From Luteimonas saliphila (GTDB lineage Bacteria; Pseudomonadota; Gammaproteobacteria; Xanthomonadales; Xanthomonadaceae): a stretch of 64,000 nt of DNA. The notes below the pieces were generated by a model, which saw only the letters and a program-made list of their open reading frames with translations, ran no database searches and was not told the DNA's origin. Shown in pieces: positions 17,809 to 26,502 of the stretch (positions are counted from its first letter, which is position 1; each line of letters opens with the position of its first letter). Both the position numbers and the translations under genes were made by a program. The stretch spans positions 13,121-77,120 of the forward strand of contig NZ_JAETWA010000042.1 of NCBI RefSeq assembly GCF_016774335.1. The letters run 5' to 3'.

Positions 17809-17884
17809 GGCCGGGTAGCTCAGTTGGTAGAGCAGGGGATTGAAAATCCCCGTGTCGGGGGTTCGATTCCCTCCCCGGCCACCA
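17809..17884 (+). tRNA. tRNA-Phe (anticodon GAA)
   Basis: A 76-base cloverleaf. The acceptor GGCCGGG pairs with CCCGGCC, with encoded ACCA. The anticodon stem GGGGA/TCCCC surrounds loop TTGAAAA, giving anticodon GAA. The T arm contains GTTCGATT. No integrase or duplicated tRNA 3' end is nearby. Confidence 0.97.
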
Positions 17885-17902
17885 TTTGCGAATCGATCCC
17901 CA

Positions 17903-17928
17903 GGGCGCCGGAAGGCGCCTTTGTCGTT
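17903..17928 (+). terminator. Terminator of tRNA-Phe
   Basis: GGCGCC (17904-17909) and GGCGCC (17914-17919) pair around a GGAA tetraloop, followed by an interrupted T-rich tail (TTTGTCGTTT). The stem is short but GC-only. Confidence 0.65.
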
Positions 17929-18134
17929 TCCGGGTTCGCGAGCCCGGGATCCGGTGTGGGACTTTTCCTACACGCCATGGCGCCGGCCACCGACGGCGCC
18001 CGCCCGGCATCGCGGTCACTGTGTGACGGCCCCGGCAGCGCGCGAGGGAAGATGCCGCTGCACGGATGCCGGCTGCGATTCCACGGGATCGCGGCTCGAG
18101 CCGGGGCACCTCCCGATGGTGAAGGTGCCGACGC

Positions 18135-18344
18135 ATGGTTCGCGAGTTGATCGAGATCGAGGCTGCCGATGACGGCTGGTGGGTGCGCAGCGGGGCGGCG
18201 TGCCTGCATTGCCTGACCAAGCTGCAGGCGATCGAGCAGGCGCAGGTGCTGGCGGCGCGGCGCTACATGGAAACAGGTTGCCCCACCGGGGTGCGCGTGC
18301 CGGTCGCGCATGGTGAGCCGGTGATCGTCGGTACCTGCGGCTGA
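18135..18344 (+). CDS. Small hypothetical protein
   Basis: 69 residues, MVRELIEIEAADDGWWVRSGAACLHCLTKLQAIEQAQVLA onward. A GAAGGTG ribosome-binding site lies at suitable spacing. The pattern (a WWVR strand, then KLQAIEQAQVLAARRYMETG helix, then a hydrophobic strand) resembles small DUF2188-like single-domain proteins, but similarity is too weak for a family call. Two cysteines (CLHC) are close together. Convergent with the FAD-binding gene on the minus strand. Confidence 0.6.
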   Translation: MVRELIEIEAADDGWWVRSGAACLHCLTKLQAIEQAQVLAARRYMETGCPTGVRVPVAHGEPVIVGTCG

Positions 18345-18369
18345 AGCGGCCTGGCGCGGCGCGCGCCAA

Positions 18370-19764
18370 TCAATCGGGTGGCGTCGGGTCCGTGCCGGAC
18401 ATGGCGTTGGCGATCTGCCTGGCCTGTTCGCGCAACTCGGGGATCGCGATGCTTTCCCACAGTTCGCCGATGCGCAGCGCGCCGATGACGAACAGGTGCG
18501 GATTGGGGCGGCCGCGGGTGTCGATGACGTAGCCGCAGTCGCTGCTGGCCAGGCCGATGCCCTGCGGGCCCGGCAATATCCCGCCGCGTGCGCGCAGCGC
18601 CTGCAGCAGCGGGTCGGGGCGCAGGTCGATGTTGGTTTCCACGCCGGTGGCGTTGACGATCCAGTCGGCGTGGCGCATGTGTTCGCGCGCGGTGCGGCGC
18701 GGGCGGAAATGCACGCAGCTGCCGCCGACGGGGTCGGCGGTGAGCGCGCGCAGCCGGGCGGGGACGATCTCGAGCTGGCAGCGTTCGCGCAGGCCGTCGA
18801 GCGTGGCGGCGACCTGCGGCGCGATGCGGTGGCGGTGGATGTCCCAGTAGCGCACGGCGTGGCGCAGGAAGCGGCGGCGCTGGGTATCGTCGAGCGAGCG
18901 CCACAGCGCCTGGCCGTGCGGGCGCAGGCGGTCGAAGCTCCATTGCCAGGGTTCGCCCGCCGCGACCGCCGCGGCGACGCGCTGCCGCAGTCGCCGCCAG
19001 CGCGGGAGCACGCCCAGCGGCAGCAGGTCGTCGATGCCGCCCTCGTGCTGCGCCCCCGGTCCAGCGTGCGGCAGCGGCGCCAGGCCGTGCCGAGACAGCA
19101 CCAGGATGCGGCCGTGGTGCCCGCCGTGGGCGAGCGTGAGCGCGACATCGACCATGCTCAGGCCCGAGCCGAGGATGCACACGTCGGCGCCGGGCTCGAT
19201 GCCGGCGACCGCGGTGTAGTCCCACGAATCGGCGACGCGCGCGCCTTCGTGCAGCAGGTAGGCGGGCAACGGGCGGGCTGCGTTGCCGAGCGCGAGCACG
19301 ACGTGAGACGCGCGCAGCCGCGCCCCGGAAGCCAGGTGCACGACGTGGCCCGCTTCGGCGCGCTCGATGTCGGTCGCGCGTTCGCGCAGGTGGACCAGGG
19401 CGTCGTACCCCGGCAGCGATTCCAGCGTGTGGCGCAGGTAGCGGGCGTAGTCGCGACGCGGGGCGAAGACGTCGGCGAGTCCGGCTTCCGTGCCCTGTCC
19501 GTTGCGCGCGAGAAAGCGCACGAAGTGGCCGGGATCCTCGGCGATCGCGCTCATGCGCGAGGCGATCACGTTGAGCAGGTGCTCGGGCTGCGTGGTGGAG
19601 TACGCCGCGCCCCGCGCCAGCCGCGTGTCCGGTTCGACGATCGCGATGCGCAACGCGCCGCCTTCCCGCATCAGCAGGCGGATCGCGACCAGGACCCCCG
19701 CCGCACCCCCGCCGACGATCACCGCATCGAAGCTGGCGTCACCTGGGTCCTGGGCGGGCGTCAT
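18370..19764 (-). CDS. FAD/NAD(P)-binding oxidoreductase-like protein
   Basis: 464 residues from the ATG at 19764. The N-terminal dinucleotide-binding motif is DAVIVGGGAAGVLVAIRLL (residues about 13-31). A family signature YSTTQPEHLLNVIASRMSAIAEDPGHF marks the NAD_binding_9/HI0933-unlike group often annotated as FAD-NAD(P)-binding protein or hydroxyacylglutathione-unrelated oxidoreductase. A second nucleotide fold appears at VCILGSGLSMVDVALTLAHGG, and a C-terminal FAD closure at VIGALRIGELWESIAIPELREQA. No partner domains or signal peptide are present. Reaction unknown. Confidence 0.8.
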   Translation of the reverse strand: MTPAQDPGDASFDAVIVGGGAAGVLVAIRLLMREGGALRIAIVEPDTRLARGAAYSTTQPEHLLNVIASRMSAIAEDPGHFVRFLARNGQGTEAGLADVFAPRRDYARYLRHTLESLPGYDALVHLRERATDIERAEAGHVVHLASGARLRASHVVLALGNAARPLPAYLLHEGARVADSWDYTAVAGIEPGADVCILGSGLSMVDVALTLAHGGHHGRILVLSRHGLAPLPHAGPGAQHEGGIDDLLPLGVLPRWRRLRQRVAAAVAAGEPWQWSFDRLRPHGQALWRSLDDTQRRRFLRHAVRYWDIHRHRIAPQVAATLDGLRERCQLEIVPARLRALTADPVGGSCVHFRPRRTAREHMRHADWIVNATGVETNIDLRPDPLLQALRARGGILPGPQGIGLASSDCGYVIDTRGRPNPHLFVIGALRIGELWESIAIPELREQARQIANAMSGTDPTPPD

Positions 19765-19929
19765 GCGTTCGCGGGGCGGGGCACATGCCGGCATTGTCGC
19801 ATCCGCGCCCGGCGCCGGCGACGCCGACCCGGCGCTGAACCGGAGATCGCGCAGCGGCCCGGGTGCCGCACCCGCGGGCGCATCATGCGACCCAGGCAGC
19901 GGGCGACGGTCCGCGACAGGGAGACGACG

Positions 19930-20394
19930 ATGGATGCCAGGAAACTCACCACGACCACCGCACTCGCGGCGCTGCTGGCGCTGGCCGGCTGCGCGTCCGA
20001 TGCGGGGCTGCGCGACAGCGAGAAGCTGGCGCTCTACGCCAACCATGCGGGCGAGCCGGTGACGAGCTTCCGCTACTTCGGCAGTCTCAACGGCTGGACC
20101 CCGCTGGGCGACAGCGCGCTGGCGGTCTGGACCAGGCCCTCCGAAGCCTGGCTGCTGGAGCTGCAGGGTCGCTGCCAGGACCTGGCGTTCGCCCCGGCGA
20201 TCGGCCTGACCAACCAGATGGGCCGGGTCCATGCGCGCTTCGACAAGGTGATCGTCCGTGGCGGGGGCGCGATGGGCATGCCCTGCCACATCGGCCAGAT
20301 CCGGCCGCTCGACGTCAAGGCGATACGCGCCACGGAGAAGGAGCTGCGCGAGGCGAGCGTGGAGGAGCGCGAAGCGGAGGACGGCGCGCGCTGA
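19930..20394 (+). CDS. Lipoprotein, conserved Xanthomonad type
   Basis: 154 residues with a lipoprotein signal and lipobox LAGC (cysteine at about residue 20). The mature domain (RDSEKLALYANHAGEPVTSFRYFGSLNGWTPLGDSALAVWTRPSEAWLLEL) resembles the DUF6491-type periplasmic proteins common in Xanthomonadaceae. The C-terminus is a charged helix rich in Glu/Arg. A GGGAG ribosome-binding site precedes the ATG. It is divergent from the FAD-binding gene across 165 bases. No activity can be assigned. Confidence 0.75.
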   Translation: MDARKLTTTTALAALLALAGCASDAGLRDSEKLALYANHAGEPVTSFRYFGSLNGWTPLGDSALAVWTRPSEAWLLELQGRCQDLAFAPAIGLTNQMGRVHARFDKVIVRGGGAMGMPCHIGQIRPLDVKAIRATEKELREASVEEREAEDGAR

Positions 20395-20497
20395 GCGTTC
20401 GTGAGCGTTCGCTCGGCATGCATCGAGTCGCGCAGCGGCCGCCGGTTGTGCGAGGGCTGTGCGCGGGCACGCGCAGGTCGGGTTCACCGGGCCTCCC

Positions 20498-20588
20498 TTG
20501 TAGGAGCGCCTTCAGGCGCGATGCTTTTCGCTGCACGCGTGGCGACGGCCCGAAGATCGAAAAAAGCATCGCGCCTGAAGGCGCTCCT
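20498..20588. repeat. REP pair upstream of yggX
   Basis: Near-perfect inverted arms at 20498-20526 and 20560-20588 carry GTAGGAGCGCCTTCAGGCGC and its complement. It is a BIME-like unit in the intergenic space between the lipoprotein and the convergent yggX gene, and probably a bidirectional mRNA stabiliser or terminator. Confidence 0.85.
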
Positions 20589-20617
20589 ACGGGGGTGAGG
20601 TTCCGGCGGTGGTCGCG

Positions 20618-20899
20618 TCAGGATTCGCCAGCGTCGCGCGGCACGTAGCCCGCCGGCCGGTCCGCGCCGCCGCCGAACAGGAACTTCTGCATCTCCTCCT
20701 CGAGGAAGGCGCGGTGCTTGGGGTCCAGCGGCGAGAGGCGGTTCTCGTTGATCAGCATGGTCTGGTGCGCCAGCCACGCCGCCCAGCCGGCCTTGCCGAT
20801 GTGCGCGAACACGCGCTTGCCCAGCTCGCCGGGCCAGGGCACGAAGTCGAGGCCTTCGGTGTCGCGCTGTTCGTAGTCGCAGAAGACGGTGCGGGCCAT
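20618..20899 (-). CDS. yggX: Probable Fe(2+)-trafficking protein YggX
   Basis: 93 residues, [31 protein letters not shown] onward, clearly the YggX family. These small proteins protect iron-sulfur clusters and trafficking iron against oxidative damage. The single conserved Cys near the N-terminus (VFCDY) and the [25 protein letters not shown] helix are present. In Enterobacteria yggX is co-transcribed with mutY, an FeS glycosylase. The same order is kept here (mutY upstream on the same strand), with a REP pair inserted between them. Confidence 0.95.
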   Translation of the reverse strand: MARTVFCDYEQRDTEGLDFVPWPGELGKRVFAHIGKAGWAAWLAHQTMLINENRLSPLDPKHRAFLEEEMQKFLFGGGADRPAGYVPRDAGES

Positions 20900-20931
20900 G
20901 GCATGCGTTCCGGGGGAGGCGGGCCCCCATT

Positions 20932-21012
20932 GTAGGAGCGCCTTCGGGCGCGATGTTTTTCCTGCATGCGCGGCGACGGCCTGAAAAGCATCGCGCCTGA
21001 AGGCGCTGCTAC
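20932..21012. repeat. REP pair overlapping the mutY stop codon
   Basis: Inverted arms 20932-20960 and 20984-21012 belong to the same family as 20498-20588, with a few substitutions. The right arm extends over the mutY stop codon (21009-21011), so the end of the mutY frame lies inside the repeat. Confidence 0.85.
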
Positions 21013-22079
21013 GGGAGGCGGCGTTCCAGCAGGCTGCGGATGGGGGCGGGGATGCCGAGCGAAAGCAGTTCGTCGCGCGCGACCCAGCGCAGGTCGTCGT
21101 CGTCGCGTACGCGGGCGGCCAGGACGGCCTCGCGCCATTCCAGCGGCTGGAGGGTCAGGCGGTAGTGGGTGAAGCCATGGGCGATCGGGTCGAGCGCTTC
21201 GCCAGTGTCGTAGCCCTCGCCGACGTGGCCACCGAACCAGGCGCGGGCCTGGTCGTGATCGGGATGCTCGGGCAGCGACCACAGCGCGGCCCAGATCCCG
21301 GTCGGCGGGCGCCGCTGCAACAGCACGCGGCCTTGCGCATCGTGCAGCAGCAGCGCGAGCGCATGGCGTTCGGGCAGCGGCTTGCCGGGCTTGGGCGTGG
21401 GCAGCTCCTCGACCCGGCCGTCGCGCAGCGCCTCGCAGTCGTGCTGCAGCGGGCACAGCATGCAGGCCGGATCGTGGCGGGTGCACAGCGTCGCGCCGAA
21501 ATCCATCTGCGCCTGGGTGTAGTCGGCCATGCGGCCCGCGGGCACGCCGTACACGTGCGCTTCGGCGATCGTCCACAGGTGTTTCTCGATCGCGGGCATG
21601 CCGGGCCAGCCCTCGACGCCGTGGACGCGGCACAGCACGCGCTTGACGTTGCCGTCGAGGATCGGCACGCGCTCGCCAAAGGCCTGCGACAGGATCGCGC
21701 CGGCGGTGCTGCGGCCGATGCCGGGCAGCGCGAGCAGCGCATCGAAATCCCCTGGCAGTCCACCGGCGTGCCGCTGCACGCATAGCTTTGCGGCGGCGTG
21801 CAGGTTGCGCGCGCGGGCGTAGTAGCCCAGGCCCGACCACAGCGCGAGCACGTCGTCGAGCGGGGCGGCCGCGAGCGCGGGCACGTCGGGCAGGGCTGCG
21901 ACGAAGCGCTCGAAGTAGGGCACCACCACCCGCACCTGGGTCTGCTGCAGCATGATCTCCGAGAGCCACACGCGGTAGGGCGTGCGCGGGTGCTGCCAGG
22001 GCAGGTCGTGGCGGCCGGAGACGTCGAACCACTGCAGCAGGTGCGTCGCGAACGGGTCGCCACCAGGCGTCCTGTTCAT
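21009..22079 (-). CDS. mutY: A/G-specific adenine glycosylase
   Basis: 356 residues. Removes adenine mispaired with 8-oxoguanine in base-excision repair. Landmarks are the N-terminal [24 protein letters not shown], the helix-hairpin-helix [14 protein letters not shown] and catalytic Asp region ([11 protein letters not shown]). The 4Fe-4S cluster ligands [17 protein letters not shown] have the canonical Cx6Cx2Cx5C spacing. A C-terminal NUDIX-like 8-oxoG recognition domain ([19 protein letters not shown]) follows. It overlaps the upstream AsmA-like gene by 4 bases (ATGA). The stop codon is provided by a REP element. Confidence 0.97.
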   Translation of the reverse strand: MNRTPGGDPFATHLLQWFDVSGRHDLPWQHPRTPYRVWLSEIMLQQTQVRVVVPYFERFVAALPDVPALAAAPLDDVLALWSGLGYYARARNLHAAAKLCVQRHAGGLPGDFDALLALPGIGRSTAGAILSQAFGERVPILDGNVKRVLCRVHGVEGWPGMPAIEKHLWTIAEAHVYGVPAGRMADYTQAQMDFGATLCTRHDPACMLCPLQHDCEALRDGRVEELPTPKPGKPLPERHALALLLHDAQGRVLLQRRPPTGIWAALWSLPEHPDHDQARAWFGGHVGEGYDTGEALDPIAHGFTHYRLTLQPLEWREAVLAARVRDDDDLRWVARDELLSLGIPAPIRSLLERRLP

Positions 22080-23374
22080 GGCGCGGGCGCCGGCGCCGCG
22101 GCGGGTCCATCCTCGAACTCGACCACCACGCCTTCGAGCTGCGCACCGGAGATCTCGATGCGCGCGGCCTCGAGCCGCCCGTCGAGCGGAGGCAGCAGGG
22201 AGTCGGGCTGCGCCGACGTGGCCCAGGCCACCAGCGCGGGCACGTCGAGGCGGCCGTCGAAGCGCACGTCGTCGCGCTGGGCGCGCAGTGCGAGCGGAGC
22301 GGACAGGTCCGGCGCACCGAGGTAGGCAAGCGAGAGTGTCAATGGTTCGCGCGAGCCGCCCAGCGGCGGCGGCAGCGCGGGCCACGCTTCGGGCCAGCGG
22401 GCGATGCGGCCATCGAGATCCAGCAGCAGGCGCCGGCCGAAACCAAGGCGGCCGCGAGCGTCGAACGCGGGTACCAGGCCGCCACCGCGCAGCGCCGCGC
22501 CGGCCGGGACCAGCGTCCAGTTGCCGTCGTGCGCACGCAGCGGCCCGTGCAGGCCGAGCGAGAACGGCACCGAGGTCTCGCCGGACAGATAACGCCCGCT
22601 GGCGCCGAACCTGGCGGGAAGCAGACGGATGCCATCGTTCCAGTGCAGCGCGCCCGACAGCGTGATCCACGCGGGCAACTGCCAGTCGCCTTGCGCAGGC
22701 ACGACCGCGCCGGCGATGGCGAAGCCGCGACCGCTGGCCGGACGCATCAGTGTGGCGGCCAGATCGAACGGTGCCCGCGTCGACGCATCGAGGTAGCGCC
22801 CGGCGCCTTGTGCGCGCAGTGGCTGTTCGGGATGCAGGCGCGGCACCGAGAGGTCGAGCGCTTCGATCCGCCACGTGCCGCCGACGATGCGGCCTTCGCG
22901 CACGCGCAGCCCGTCCGACAGCGTCGGCAGGCGACCCTCGCCCGGCGGGCGCGTGGCCAGCCAGTGCTGCAGCGCGGCCACGTCCACGACCGGTTCGTCG
23001 AGTTCGATGCGCACGAGATCAAGGGTGTCGCCGAGGCTGCGGATCGTGCTCCAGGGCAGCGCCACCACGAGCCGTCGCGCCTGCAGCAGCGGCCGCTCCG
23101 CACCCGGCTCGCGCGCGATCACGTTGCGCACCACGAAGCTGGGCTGCGCGCCGAAGCGCGAGGCCGGGTCGCCCTCGGCGCTGATCTCGAGGTTCATCGA
23201 TGCGCCGATGCGCGCCAGCACCATCGGCATCACGCGCTCGGGCGGCAATGCCAGCCACACCGCCAGCCACAGCACGACCAGCAGTGCCAGCGGAGCCGCA
23301 CACAACCACAGCAGCATGCGCGGCCAGCGCCGGCGCGCCCGCGGCGTCCCGGCCGGGCGTGCGGCTGCGTTCAC
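22076..23374 (-). CDS. AsmA-like envelope protein
   Basis: 432 residues. A basic N-terminus precedes one strong membrane segment (MLLWLCAAPLALLVVLWLAVWLAL, residues about 20-43). A large beta-rich periplasmic domain follows (MNLEISAEGDPASRFGAQPSFVVRNV... LDLVRIELDEPVVDVAALQHWL), typical of AsmA/YhdP-type inner-membrane proteins linked to lipid transport and outer-membrane assembly. It is shorter than full AsmA. Overlaps mutY at its 3' end and ftsY at its 5' end by 4 bases each, so ftsY-asmA-mutY is a translationally coupled unit. Confidence 0.75.
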   Translation of the reverse strand: MNAAARPAGTPRARRRWPRMLLWLCAAPLALLVVLWLAVWLALPPERVMPMVLARIGASMNLEISAEGDPASRFGAQPSFVVRNVIAREPGAERPLLQARRLVVALPWSTIRSLGDTLDLVRIELDEPVVDVAALQHWLATRPPGEGRLPTLSDGLRVREGRIVGGTWRIEALDLSVPRLHPEQPLRAQGAGRYLDASTRAPFDLAATLMRPASGRGFAIAGAVVPAQGDWQLPAWITLSGALHWNDGIRLLPARFGASGRYLSGETSVPFSLGLHGPLRAHDGNWTLVPAGAALRGGGLVPAFDARGRLGFGRRLLLDLDGRIARWPEAWPALPPPLGGSREPLTLSLAYLGAPDLSAPLALRAQRDDVRFDGRLDVPALVAWATSAQPDSLLPPLDGRLEAARIEISGAQLEGVVVEFEDGPAAAPAPAP

Positions 23375-24564
23375 CCGCCGAGCGATTCGGGCAGCAGGGC
23401 GTCGACGAAGGCCTGCGCGTCGAACACGCGCAGGTCCTCCGGGCGCTCGCCGATGCCGGCGAAGCGGATCGGGATGCCGAACTCGCGCGCCAGCGCGAAC
23501 ACCACGCCGCCCTTGGCCGTGCCGTCGAGCTTGGTGACCACCAGGCCGGTGACGCCGACCGCGGCATGGAACTGCCGCAGCTGCGACAGCGCGTTCTGGC
23601 CGGTGGTGCCGTCGATGACCATCAGCACCTCGTGCGGCGCGGTGGGATCGAGCTTGCCGAGTACGCGCCGGATCTTGCCCAGTTCCGCCATCAGCCCCTG
23701 CTGGGTGTGCAGGCGGCCGGCGGTATCGGCGATCAGCACCTGGGTGCCGCGCGCCTTCGCCGCCTGCAATGCATCGAACGCGACCGAGGCCGGGTCGGCA
23801 TCCTGGCCCTGCGCGATCACCGCCACGTCGTTGCGTTCGCCCCAGGCCTGCAACTGCGCCACCGCGGCTGCGCGGAAGGTGTCGCCGGCGGCGAGCATCA
23901 GCGCATGGCCCTCGTCCTTGAAACGACGCGCGAGCTTGCCGATGGTGGTGGTCTTGCCGACGCCGTTGACGCCGACGGTGAGGATCACGAACGGCTTTTT
24001 GGCTGCATCGATGCGCAAGGGCTGCGCGACGGGCTGCAGCAGCGCGATCAGGTCCGTGCGCAACGCGGCGAGCAGGGCGCTGGCGTCGGCGAACTCGCGC
24101 GCCTTCATCCGCTTGCGCAGGCCTTCAACCAGTTGCGTGGTCGCGGCGACGCCCACGTCGGCGGTCAGCAGCGCGGTCTCGATCTCGTCGAGCAGGTCGT
24201 CGTCGAGCTTGGGATTGCGCGAGAACAGGCCGCCGAAGCTGCGCGCGAAGCCGCTGCCGCGCAGGCGTTCGCGCCAGCCGGTCCTGCCGGCAGGCGCCGC
24301 GGGGAGGGTGGCGCCGGACTCCGCCGCGGCGGGCGCCGGTGGGCGCTCCGGCTGCGCGGGCGGTGGAGAATCCGCGGCCACGGCATCGGCTCCGGCTGCG
24401 GGCGTCGACGCGTCATGGTCGGCGGTGCCGGGCCCGGCAGGCGCGGTCGGGAACGCCGCGGCGAGTTCCTCTGGCCCGTAGCGGGGCCGGGGCCGGGCCG
24501 TCTGGTCGTCCGCGTCCCGGCCGGTGTCGGTAGCGGGTGTCTTGCGGCCAAACAGTCGGATCAT
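23371..24564 (-). CDS. ftsY: Signal recognition particle receptor FtsY
   Basis: 397 residues from the ATG at 24564 (MIRLFGRKTPATD). SRP receptor GTPase that docks ribosome-nascent-chain complexes at the inner membrane with Ffh/4.5S RNA. The acidic/Pro-Ala-rich A domain covers about residues 1-95. The N domain follows (LDDDLLDEIETALLTADVG), then the G domain: G1 GVNGVGKTTTIGKLA, DTFRAAAVAQL, G3 DTAGRLHTQ, G4 TKLDGTAKGG and the C-terminal GIGERPEDLRVFD. All SRP-GTPase signatures are intact. Confidence 0.97.
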   Translation of the reverse strand: MIRLFGRKTPATDTGRDADDQTARPRPRYGPEELAAAFPTAPAGPGTADHDASTPAAGADAVAADSPPPAQPERPPAPAAAESGATLPAAPAGRTGWRERLRGSGFARSFGGLFSRNPKLDDDLLDEIETALLTADVGVAATTQLVEGLRKRMKAREFADASALLAALRTDLIALLQPVAQPLRIDAAKKPFVILTVGVNGVGKTTTIGKLARRFKDEGHALMLAAGDTFRAAAVAQLQAWGERNDVAVIAQGQDADPASVAFDALQAAKARGTQVLIADTAGRLHTQQGLMAELGKIRRVLGKLDPTAPHEVLMVIDGTTGQNALSQLRQFHAAVGVTGLVVTKLDGTAKGGVVFALAREFGIPIRFAGIGERPEDLRVFDAQAFVDALLPESLGG

Positions 24565-24676
24565 CGGGCAGGAATCGGATCGGCCGGGCGCAGGGAGTAG
24601 CCGGCGGCCGCACATGCTACCACCCGGTCCCGATCCTCCTTGTCGCCGACCGCGCGTGCGCCGGAGCCGGGCGCGG

Positions 24677-25366
24677 TCAGCGCACCATCGCGCGGTAGTC
24701 GCGCGGCGGCATGCCGACCGTGGACTTGAACTGGCGCGCGAACGCGCTCTGGTCGGAGAAGCCGCAGCTGTGGGCGATCTCGGCGATGCTCACGTCCGTG
24801 TGCAGCAGGCGCATCGCGGCTTCGATCCGCAGCTTGGTCAGCAACTGCTGCGGCGTGAGCTGGAACACGCGCTTGAACAGGCGCTCGAGCTGGGCGACGG
24901 AGACGCCGGCGGTCCGTGCCAGCGCCTGCACCCGCAGCGGCTCGCCGCGGTGCACCTGCATGTGGTCGAGCGTGCGCTGCAGGCGCGCGAACGCGCTGTG
25001 CTGGCTGTCCGGCTGTCCCAGGTCCCGGGACACGCCGGTCAGGCCGACGATGTCGCCGTCGATGACGATCGGTTGCTTGAACGTCAGGCACCAGCCGTGG
25101 GCCCGGTTCGCGTACAGATGCAGTTCGAGCTGGTTCTCGATGACCTCGCCGGCGAGCACCCGCTGGTCCTGCATCATGTAGGTGCCGGAAAGGCGCGCAG
25201 GGAACAGTTCCACCACGGTCTTGCCGATGATGTCGCCGCGCCGTTTCAGGCCGAGTCGTTGCACCAGCGTCTGGTTGACGTGCGTGTACCGGCCGCGGTG
25301 GTCCTTGATGAAGAACACGACGTCGGGCAGCGCGTCGAAGATGTTCTGCAGGTCGTCCGGTGGCAA
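24677..25366 (-). CDS. PAS-AraC transcriptional regulator of the hydroxyproline locus
   Basis: 229 residues. The N-terminal PAS domain (FDALPDVVFFIKDHRGRYTHVNQTLVQRLGL... LTGVSRDLG, residues 9-116) is followed by an AraC/XylS double helix-turn-helix (VQALARTAGVSVAQLERLFKRVFQLTPQQLLTKLRIEAAMRLL and IAEIAHSCGFSDQSAFARQFKSTVGMPPRDYR). It is divergent from the hydroxyproline epimerase gene across 181 bases, so it most likely controls the eleven-gene catabolic unit, as AraC-type regulators do in Pseudomonas hydroxyproline clusters. The PAS pocket may sense hydroxyproline or a pathway intermediate; this is inference. Confidence 0.88.
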   Translation of the reverse strand: MPPDDLQNIFDALPDVVFFIKDHRGRYTHVNQTLVQRLGLKRRGDIIGKTVVELFPARLSGTYMMQDQRVLAGEVIENQLELHLYANRAHGWCLTFKQPIVIDGDIVGLTGVSRDLGQPDSQHSAFARLQRTLDHMQVHRGEPLRVQALARTAGVSVAQLERLFKRVFQLTPQQLLTKLRIEAAMRLLHTDVSIAEIAHSCGFSDQSAFARQFKSTVGMPPRDYRAMVR

Positions 25367-25547
25367 TACGACGTCGATGGCGGCGGTTCCCGGTTGTGCT
25401 GCATTGCGTCAAGTGTCGTGGGCCTCGCTGGCCCGTTGCGTCCCGTGCTGAAGGGCTCCAGAGCCTTCCTGTCGAGTTCCATTATGCATATTTCCGCACT
25501 GGAAGAGTCGAGCTCGTCCTAGCGCCGCGCTCGCCGCGGAGCGGAAG
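25367..25547. promoter_or_regulatory. Divergent control region of the hydroxyproline locus
   Basis: The only AT-rich patch in this gap is at about 25478-25494 and contains TATGCATA (25483-25490), a palindrome inside a GC-rich context. It lies about 60 bases before the epimerase start and about 115 from the regulator start. It could be part of a promoter or the AraC-regulator site. No clear -35/-10 pair was found. Confidence 0.35.
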
Positions 25548-26501
25548 ATGGCCGCCATGCAGAAACTCCTCGCCATCGACTCGCACACGGCCGGCGAACC
25601 CACGCGAGTGGTGTTGTCCGGCTTCCCCGACCTCGGGCGCGGCAGCCTTGCCGATCGCTGCGCGCTGTTCCGCGAGCGCTTCGACCATTGGCGCAGCGCC
25701 GTCGCCTGCGAGCCGCGCGGCTCGGACACCGTGGTCGGTGCGCTGCTGCAGGAACCGGTCGACCCGCGCTGCTGCACGGGGGTGATCTTCTTCAACAACG
25801 TCGGCTACCTCGGCATGTGCGGCCACGGCACGATCGGCCTGATCCGGACCCTGGCGCATCTCGGGCGCATCGGCCCGGGCGAGCACCTGATCGAGACGCC
25901 GGTGGGCGTGGTCGGCGTCGTCCTGCACGACGACGGCCGGGTGTCGATCGACAACGTCGAAAGCTATCGCGCGCGCGCCGGCGTGGCCGTGGACGTGCCG
26001 GGCCATGGCAGCGTGGTCGGCGACGTGGCCTGGGGCGGCAACTGGTTCTTCATCACCGGGCAGTCGCCGGTGCCGCTGGACCTGGCGCACGAGCCCGAGC
26101 TGACCGCCTACACGCTGGCGGTGCAGCGGGCGATCGATGCCGCCGGGATCCGCGGCGGGGACAGCGGCGTGATCGACCACGTCGAAGTCAGCGGCCGGGC
26201 GCCGGACGGCTCCGGTGCGCGCAACTTCGTGATGTGTCCGGGAGGCGCCTACGACCGCTCGCCCTGCGGCACCGGCACCAGCGCCAAGCTGGCCTGCCTG
26301 GCCGCCGACCGGGCGCTGGCCGAGGGCGAGGTGTGGGTGCAGCAGGGCATCCTCGGCAGCGCGTTCGAGTGCAGCTATCGCAAGGGCACCCGGGGGGTGC
26401 TGCCGCGCATCACCGGACAGGCCTGGATCACGGCCAGCACCGAGATTCTGATCGACGCCGACGACCCGTTCGCCTGGGGTATCGGCGCGAAGCGCCCCTG
26501 A
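25548..26501 (+). CDS. 4-hydroxyproline 2-epimerase
   Basis: 317-residue proline-racemase-superfamily enzyme converting trans-4-hydroxy-L-proline to cis-4-hydroxy-D-proline, the first catabolic step. Both catalytic cysteines are present: Cys91 in GYLGMCGHGTIG and Cys240 in DRSPCGTGTSAK. Two cysteines mark an epimerase/racemase; trans-3-hydroxyproline dehydratases replace the first with Thr. The start at 25548 has a GGAG site six bases upstream; ATG 25557 is an alternative. The next gene begins 1 base after the stop. Proline racemase is possible, but the downstream genes fit hydroxyproline. Confidence 0.93.
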   Translation: MAAMQKLLAIDSHTAGEPTRVVLSGFPDLGRGSLADRCALFRERFDHWRSAVACEPRGSDTVVGALLQEPVDPRCCTGVIFFNNVGYLGMCGHGTIGLIRTLAHLGRIGPGEHLIETPVGVVGVVLHDDGRVSIDNVESYRARAGVAVDVPGHGSVVGDVAWGGNWFFITGQSPVPLDLAHEPELTAYTLAVQRAIDAAGIRGGDSGVIDHVEVSGRAPDGSGARNFVMCPGGAYDRSPCGTGTSAKLACLAADRALAEGEVWVQQGILGSAFECSYRKGTRGVLPRITGQAWITASTEILIDADDPFAWGIGAKRP

Positions 26502-26502
26502 C

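Noticed and set aside
17809..17884. tRNA-Phe as an integration site of an island
   Set aside because: No integrase, no repeated tRNA 3' end and no change in gene character downstream.
20498..21012. REP-associated transposase (RAYT) near the REP pairs
   Set aside because: No Y1-type transposase motif occurs in any gene of the window; only the repeats are present.
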